A stretch of 8,787 bases of DNA, taken from contig JABSRY010000068.1 of NCBI GenBank assembly GCA_013214985.1, positions 1 through 8,787 of the forward strand. The letters run 5' to 3'. This DNA is from Hyphomicrobiales bacterium. Lineage in GTDB: Bacteria; Pseudomonadota; Alphaproteobacteria; Rhizobiales; OSC116. Positions 4,849 to 8,787 of the stretch are shown here, piece by piece (positions within the stretch are counted from its first letter, which is position 1; the number at the start of each line of letters is the position of its first letter). Both the position numbers and the translations under genes were made by a program. The notes below the pieces were generated by a model that did no database searches, was not told the origin of the DNA, and saw nothing but the letters and a program-made list of their open reading frames with translations.

Positions 4849-6747
4849 TTAACAAAGCCCAACTTCCTTAAACCTCGTCGTTATTTCAGTTAAAACCGTA
4901 GGATCCTCAATAGTTGCAGGTGTTTTAAACGCCTCTCCATCGGCAATTTTACGCATTGTTGCCCGCAATATTTTGCCCGATCGGGTCTTGGGCAACCGTG
5001 CCACAATAATCGTAGTTCGGTAAGCCGCGACTGGGCCTATTTCATCACGCATTAGTTGTTTACATTCCGCTTCAATATTATCAACGCCCCTATCTACGCC
5101 ATTATTTAGAATAACTAGCCCAATCGGCATTTGCCCCTTTAACGCATCCTTAACGCCAATAACTGCACATTCGGCCACATCAGGGTGCCCCGATAAAACT
5201 TCTTCCATTGCCCCTGTCGATAATCGATGCCCAGCAACATTTATAATATCATCTGTCCGCGCCATTATAAATAAATAACCATCATCATCTATAAAGCCTG
5301 CATCCGAAGTTTCGTAATATCCCTTAAAATTATCAAAATATTTTTCGTTAAATACCGCATTCGCGTTCCATAATGTTGGCAAACAACCAGGGGGCAATGG
5401 CCGCTTAATCAATATATTGCCTGTAACGCCATTTTCTACCGCCTCGCCTTCGTCATCTAAAACCACAACGTCATAACCAGGGATTGGTTTGGTTGGCGAG
5501 CCATATTTTATAGGTAAATTTTCTATACCAATTGGGTTTGAGGCTATTGCCCAACCCGTTTCTGTTTGCCACCAATGATCAACAACTGGTATTTTTAAAT
5601 GTTTTTCTGCCCATTTAATGGTCGCTGGGTCAGCCCGTTCACCCGCCAAATATAATGCTTCAAGCGAAGAAAGGTCATATTTTTTAAAAAACTCACCTTC
5701 TGGGTCTTCCTTTTTAATGGCTCTAAAAGCGGTTGGGGCAGTAAAAAAGCTTTTAACTTTATAATCTTCTATCACCCGCCAAAACGCACCTGCATCTGGC
5801 GTACCAACTGGTTTTCCCTCATACATTATGGTGGTGGCACCCTGCAATAAAGGCCCATAAACAATGTAAGAATGCCCCACAACCCAACCCACATCCGATG
5901 CCGCCCAAAACACATCACCAGGGTTGATATTATAAATTGCCTTCATCGACCAGTTTAGAGCGACCATATGCCCGCCATTATCGCGGACCACGCCTTTGGG
6001 TGTGCCCGTTGTGCCAGAAGTATATAAAATATATAATGGGTCGGTGGCTAATACCGATACTGGTTCGGCCTTTTGGCCTTGTTTTTTGGCGGCTTTTACC
6101 AGTTTTTGCCAATCAAGATCTATCAAATTGTCTAACGCAACAACATGCTCTTCTCGTTGCAGTATAATGGATTTTTCGACCTTATGTTTTGCAAGCCTAA
6201 TTGCGGCATCCAACAAAGGCTTATATTCTACAATTCTGCTAGGCTCAATACCGCAAGATGCAGCAACTATCAGCTTTGGTTTGCAATCGTCAATACGCGT
6301 TGCCAGTTCGGGCGAGGCAAAACCGCCAAATACGACGCTGTGAATTGCCCCAATGCGCGCGCAGGCCAACATCGCTATTGCCGCTTCGGGCACCATCGGC
6401 ATATATATAATTACCCGATCGCCTTTTTGTACATTTTGATTTTGCAAAACGGCCGCAAAAGTTCCTACTTCTTCTAGTAATTCTTTATAGCTATATTGCT
6501 TTTTTTTGCCCGTAACAGGGCTATCATAAATAAGCGCTGTTTGGTCTGCCCTACCCGATTTTACATGCCTGTCTAAACAGTTATAAGATGTATTACACCG
6601 AGCGCCGACATACCATCTATCCAACCCATTATGCGTTGTTTGAATATTATCCCATGGTTTATCCCAGTTTATTAATTGTGCAGCTTCTGCCCAAAATTGT
6701 TGCGGATTATCTTTCCATGACTGATATATTTTAGAATAAGTCCCCAT
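4849..6747 (-). CDS. prpE: Propionyl-CoA synthetase
   Basis: The 632-residue protein is an acyl-CoA synthetase (ANL superfamily) of the PrpE type. It activates propionate, and less well acetate, to the acyl-CoA via an acyl-adenylate in the cytosol. Core motifs are intact. These are the ATP-binding loop LYTSGTTGTPKG (241-252), DHWWQTETGW (390-399, with the H and final W favoured by PrpE over Acs), ETSDAG (479-484) and ARTDDIINVAGHRLSTG (496-512). The catalytic lysine is in TRSGKILR (K592), the residue often controlled by acetylation in this family. Length matches E. coli PrpE (about 628). The ATG at 6747 has GAGGGA (6756-6751) just upstream. The gene is alone on the minus strand, with no methylcitrate-cycle genes beside it, so the fate of propionyl-CoA cannot be read here. 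Two abutting palindromes about 90 bp upstream are possible operators. Confidence 0.93.
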   Translation of the reverse strand: MGTYSKIYQSWKDNPQQFWAEAAQLINWDKPWDNIQTTHNGLDRWYVGARCNTSYNCLDRHVKSGRADQTALIYDSPVTGKKKQYSYKELLEEVGTFAAVLQNQNVQKGDRVIIYMPMVPEAAIAMLACARIGAIHSVVFGGFASPELATRIDDCKPKLIVAASCGIEPSRIVEYKPLLDAAIRLAKHKVEKSIILQREEHVVALDNLIDLDWQKLVKAAKKQGQKAEPVSVLATDPLYILYTSGTTGTPKGVVRDNGGHMVALNWSMKAIYNINPGDVFWAASDVGWVVGHSYIVYGPLLQGATTIMYEGKPVGTPDAGAFWRVIEDYKVKSFFTAPTAFRAIKKEDPEGEFFKKYDLSSLEALYLAGERADPATIKWAEKHLKIPVVDHWWQTETGWAIASNPIGIENLPIKYGSPTKPIPGYDVVVLDDEGEAVENGVTGNILIKRPLPPGCLPTLWNANAVFNEKYFDNFKGYYETSDAGFIDDDGYLFIMARTDDIINVAGHRLSTGAMEEVLSGHPDVAECAVIGVKDALKGQMPIGLVILNNGVDRGVDNIEAECKQLMRDEIGPVAAYRTTIIVARLPKTRSGKILRATMRKIADGEAFKTPATIEDPTVLTEITTRFKEVGLC

Positions 6748-6836
6748 TTGTCCCTCTTTTAACTCATAATTATTGCATATACTTCTACTGGTATATTCAA
6801 ATCACTAGGGTTTAAAATAAGGTTTTCGTGCGTCTA

Positions 6837-6856
6837 ATCATATGATGACATATGTC
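6837..6856 (-). promoter_or_regulatory. Two abutting 10-bp palindromes upstream of prpE
   Basis: ATCATATGAT (6837-6846) is followed without a gap by GACATATGTC (6847-6856). Each is a perfect 10-bp palindrome with a CATATG core, and the centres are 10 bp apart, about one helical turn. They lie 90-110 bp upstream of the prpE start, where an operator or activator site for a dimeric regulator could sit. No regulator gene is adjacent, and no clear -35/-10 pair was found between here and prpE. Confidence 0.4.
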
Positions 6857-6892
6857 TGAAAACTTGAAATACCATAGCTTTTCGACGTCAAT

Positions 6893-6931
6893 CTAATAAA
6901 AACACCCCGACCAAATTAATGAGACGGAGCG
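6893..6931 (-). terminator. Possible terminator of the minus-strand YdcH gene
   Basis: On the minus strand CGCTCCG (6931-6925) can pair with CGGGGTG (6909-6903), using two G-U pairs and a 15-nt loop, followed by TTTTTATTAG. It lies 30 bp past the stop at 6961. The stem is weak, so readthrough into prpE is possible. Confidence 0.35.
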
Positions 6932-6960
6932 TAATAAAATGTTATGTTACAATTGCTTAA

Positions 6961-7137
6961 CTAATTTACCATACGCGCTTCAATGTTCGATATTTCTTCT
7001 TTTAGTTTCATCTTCTCTTGTTTTAAGCCTTTTACCTTCATCCCATCAGCGGCCGCAAAATTTGCCTCTATGCTGATTTTTTCTTTCATTTGTTTATGTT
7101 TTAGTTTCAATTCATTTAAACGTGCTTCTAACGCCAT
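6961..7137 (-). CDS. YdcH family protein (DUF465), short coiled coil
   Basis: The 58-residue protein runs from ATG 7137 to TAG 6961. The sequence MALEARLNELKLKHKQMKEK followed by GLKQEKMKLKEEISNIEAR (38-56) matches the DUF465/YdcH pattern: a helical hairpin with a short turn (about residues 25-33, ANFAAADGM) between two charged amphipathic helices. The family's molecular role is unknown. The start is fixed by a strong AAGGAG (7151-7146), eight bases upstream. It diverges from a second DUF465 gene at 7280, and in many alphaproteobacteria a pair of such genes sits beside purE, as here. The codons and charge pattern look like genuine coding sequence. Confidence 0.85.
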   Translation of the reverse strand: MALEARLNELKLKHKQMKEKISIEANFAAADGMKVKGLKQEKMKLKEEISNIEARMVN

Positions 7138-7212
7138 TTTAGTATCTCCTTTTAGTTAACATAAGAAATTTTACATAGAAAAATTAATAAATCAATTAAA
7201 TCTGTACTTGTT

Positions 7213-7240
7213 TTTTCATCAATTTTTAGGCAAATATAGT
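7213..7240 (+). promoter_or_regulatory. Weak candidate promoter for the plus-strand DUF465 gene
   Basis: TTTTCA (7213-7218) and TATAGT (7235-7240) are 16 bp apart. A second TATAGT follows directly at 7241-7246, making a tandem TATAGT repeat. The site lies 40 bp before the ATG at 7280, within the 142-bp divergent region between the two DUF465 genes. Confidence 0.3.
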
Positions 7241-7279
7241 TATAGTGGTAATTTAGTATATTGTAACGTGGGCAAAACA

Positions 7280-7486
7280 ATGAACGAAATTGAAAAAAAT
7301 CATTTGATTAAAATCATCTCTCGGCTTTCACAAGAGCATAGAGACCTTAAAATGACAATAAAATCAATGCTTCAAACCGACCAACATCAAGACGTACAAA
7401 TTCAGAAACTCATTAACCGCCGCGATCAAATTAAACAAGTCATCCTCACGTTAAATGATAAGTTGATTCCGGACATTATTGCATAA
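7280..7486 (+). CDS. YdcH family protein (DUF465), second copy
   Basis: The 68-residue protein is a DUF465 member of the longer type found before purE in alphaproteobacteria. Its C-terminus, RRDQIKQVILTLNDKLIPDIIA (47-68), closely matches the family ending with a leucine-rich helix and the terminal PDIIA. The first helix (about 3-31, IEKNHLIKIISRLSQEHRDLK) is separated from it by a polar turn (TDQHQD, 33-38). It probably forms a helical hairpin; its function is unknown. I chose ATG 7280 because the family begins here. An upstream TTG at 7208 keeps the frame open, but the residues it would add do not resemble the family. A GTGGG at 7268-7272 is a modest Shine-Dalgarno. purE follows 96 bp later on the same strand. 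Confidence 0.85.
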   Translation: MNEIEKNHLIKIISRLSQEHRDLKMTIKSMLQTDQHQDVQIQKLINRRDQIKQVILTLNDKLIPDIIA

Positions 7487-7498
7487 GATATTTATCGA

Positions 7499-7526
7499 TT
7501 GCATCCTACATAAATTATTCTATAAT
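7499..7526 (+). promoter_or_regulatory. Candidate promoter for purEK
   Basis: A perfect -10 TATAAT (7521-7526) is preceded by TTGCAT (7499-7504) at 16-bp spacing. It sits in the 96-bp gap between the DUF465 gene and purE and would give a purE leader of about 50 nt. The -35 matches the consensus at only three positions. I see no PurR-like or riboswitch element in the leader. Confidence 0.45.
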
Positions 7527-7582
7527 GCGCGTTTTCTAATACAATCTTCATAAAATTAAAAATATCATGTAAGGAAACGGTA

Positions 7583-8074
7583 ATGGCTGAAAATTTACCA
7601 AAAATTGGAATCATTATGGGCAGTCAATCTGATTGGCCAATTATGAAACATGCCGCCGATATTTTAGATAAATTAGAAATTGCCCATGAAGCAAAAATAG
7701 TTTCGGCCCATCGCACCCCTGACCGCATGTATGATTATGCAAAAAATGCGCAAAGTAACGGCTTGCAGGTTATTATAGCAGGCGCTGGTGGCGCAGCCCA
7801 TTTACCAGGCATGACCGCTTCCATGACCGCCCTACCCGTTTTTGGTGTACCCATAGAAACTAAAGCGTTGGGCGGGCAAGATAGCTTGCTTTCAATTGTT
7901 CAAATGCCAGGTGGCATACCAGTTGGTACATTAGCCATTGGCAAAGCAGGGGCAATTAACGCAGCCCTTTTAGCCGCATCCATCATTGCGTTGCATGATA
8001 GCTCAACCGCTAAAAAATTGGCCGATTATCGCCAGTCTATTACCGATAGCATTGCCCTCACCCCAATCGATTAA
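7583..8074 (+). CDS. purE: N5-carboxyaminoimidazole ribonucleotide mutase
   Basis: The 163-residue protein is a class I PurE, the cytosolic enzyme that converts N5-CAIR to CAIR in de novo purine synthesis. All signature elements are present: GIIMGSQSDWP (9-19) with Ser14 and Asp17, the catalytic-loop SAHRTP (41-46) with His43, and the phosphate/substrate loop GAGGAAHLPGM (67-77). The block GQDSLLSIVQMPGGIPVGT also follows at about 98-116. Length is typical of the family. AAGGA (7571-7575), seven bases before the ATG, is a good Shine-Dalgarno. The gene leads a purE-purK pair with 22 bp between the two. Class I PurE needs N5-CAIR made by PurK from AIR, ATP and bicarbonate, so the broken purK downstream matters for whether this PurE has its normal substrate. 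Confidence 0.96.
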   Translation: MAENLPKIGIIMGSQSDWPIMKHAADILDKLEIAHEAKIVSAHRTPDRMYDYAKNAQSNGLQVIIAGAGGAAHLPGMTASMTALPVFGVPIETKALGGQDSLLSIVQMPGGIPVGTLAIGKAGAINAALLAASIIALHDSSTAKKLADYRQSITDSIALTPID

Positions 8075-8096
8075 CTAAATTCATTACGGTTTTTAT

Positions 8097-8684
8097 ATGC
8101 AAAACAACGCCCCACTTGCCGCAAATAGCATCATTGGTATATTAGGGGGCGGGCAATTGGCAAGAATGTTAAGCCTTGCTGCCGCACCGCTTGGCTATAA
8201 TGTCTGTATATTTTGCCCCGAAAAATCTAGCCCAGCAATTGATGTTAGCCACTCAAACATCGTTGCTGCATATGATGACGAAGTAAAACTTAAACAATTT
8301 GCTCAACAAGTAGATGTTATTACCTATGAGTTTGAAAATATCCCCGCTAAAACCATTGAGTTTTTAACCCAATTCACTACCGTTTCACCCAATTTAAAAT
8401 CACTAAAAACCGCACAAGACCGCTTGGTCGAAAAAGATTATCTAAATGCGGTAGGCACTCAAACAGCGCCTTACGTTAATATTACATCTCATAACGATCT
8501 AGATGCCGCAATTACAAAACTTGGCTTGCCTGCCATCCTTAAAACCCGCACAATGGGCTATGATGGCAAAGGCCAAGTTGCTATTAGAAATACAGACGAC
8601 ATTGCAGAGGCGCGCAAGCTAATTAGCAACAACAAACATGGCGATTGCATTTTAGAAAGCTTTATAGTGAAATTTTGTGCATAA
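8097..8684 (+). pseudogene. purK: Truncated N5-carboxyaminoimidazole ribonucleotide synthase
   Basis: The frame encodes a normal PurK N-terminus and then ends early. PurK is an ATP-grasp enzyme that makes N5-CAIR for PurE and is usually 350-380 residues; here it stops at 195. Visible motifs are GILGGGQLARM (14-24), VITYEFENIP (74-83), TAQDRLVEK (105-113) and the ATP-binding KTRTMGYDGKGQ (149-160). Similarity ends at about residue 190 (ILESFI, base 8666), followed by VKFCA and TAA. Intact homologues continue from here into the rest of the ATP-grasp domain, with its metal-binding Glu and Asn, and the C-terminal domain. None of that appears in any frame in the remaining 103 bp, so this is not a simple frameshift. 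The start has only a weak ACGG upstream, as expected for a coupled second gene. If real, the product should be inactive; a contig end or misassembly is the main alternative. Confidence 0.75.
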
Positions 8685-8787
8685 ACATAAACATTCTAAC
8701 CACCCTAATAATATTTAAAAAGAACTTCCAATAATGGTAAATTAAAGACTACAAGAAATATCGTTATATTAAAGAATTTGATGAGGG
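8667..8787. other. Unexplained AT-rich tail replacing the 3' half of purK
   Basis: After base 8666 the sequence no longer resembles purK. All three plus-strand frames contain stops (for example 8682, 8688 and 8697 in the purK frame). Short open stretches reach the window edge on both strands, such as IKDYKKYRYIKEFDEG on the plus strand. They are too short to identify. The tail could be the edge of a mobile element, the far side of a deletion, or a contig-end artefact. Confidence 0.5.

Noticed and set aside
5937..6477. Three plus-strand ORFs of 76-115 codons inside prpE
   Set aside because: All are antisense to the strongly conserved prpE coding sequence, and none shows a ribosome binding site or a recognisable domain.
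7184..7199. TTAA-N8-TTAA between the two DUF465 genes as a CtrA box
   Set aside because: The spacing is 8 rather than 7 bp and neither half-site has the flanking C.
7208..7279. N-terminal extension of the second DUF465 protein from a TTG start
   Set aside because: The extra residues do not look like the family, there is no Shine-Dalgarno at 7208, and the candidate promoter overlaps this stretch; ATG 7280 fits the family start.
8667..8787. Calling an insertion sequence at the right end
   Set aside because: The tail is too short to show a transposase, terminal repeat or target duplication, so an insertion remains only one explanation of the purK break.
1..8787. A novel defence, mobile or biosynthetic system
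   Set aside because: Nearly all coding sequence is housekeeping or conserved alphaproteobacterial genes; there are no repeats, integrases, toxin-antitoxin pairs or clustered unknown genes to support one.

Overview
The window looks like chromosomal DNA from a low-G+C alphaproteobacterium (G+C roughly in the mid-30s percent by eye). The evidence is a set of genes typical of that class: a cysteine-free ribosomal protein L31, a DUF1465/RcdA protein, a DUF1013/TrcR protein, two YdcH/DUF465 coiled-coil proteins and a purE-purK pair. A perfect CtrA-type box (TTAA-N7-TTAAC) upstream of the RcdA-like gene points to a lineage that uses the CtrA cell-cycle circuit, so not Rickettsiales or SAR11. I cannot name a genus.

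Layout. At the left edge a multidrug/lipid-type ABC exporter gene reads leftward out of the window (1-504, minus). It diverges from rpmE (777-998, plus). rpmE converges on the rcdA-like gene (1133-1660, minus), with one terminator for each direction between them. A 620-bp AT-rich stretch (1661-2280) holds the CtrA-like box, a perfect hairpin and a possible 31-residue ORF. Then come a zinc-independent NAD(P)H:quinone oxidoreductase (2281-3309, plus) and trcR (3407-4183, plus). trcR has a perfect inverted repeat directly before its ribosome binding site and a strong terminator after it. An unrecognised small exported or membrane-anchored protein (4325-4786, plus) converges on prpE, a propionyl-CoA synthetase (4849-6747, minus). 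Two abutting 10-bp palindromes lie upstream of prpE. A divergent pair of YdcH/DUF465 genes (6961-7137 minus, 7280-7486 plus) precedes purE (7583-8074) and purK (from 8097).

Function. Most genes are housekeeping: translation, redox, propionate activation and de novo purine synthesis. The distinctive theme is cell-cycle control, because an RcdA-like ClpXP adaptor component and TrcR sit about 1.7 kb apart and the first carries a CtrA-like site.

Anomaly. purK is broken. Its homology stops near residue 190 of an expected 350-380, and the last ~120 bp (8667-8787) are AT-rich, unrelated sequence with stops in all three plus frames. An insertion, a deletion, or a contig end or assembly join would each explain this. 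I found no CRISPR array, tRNA, rRNA, complete mobile element or clearly new multi-gene system.
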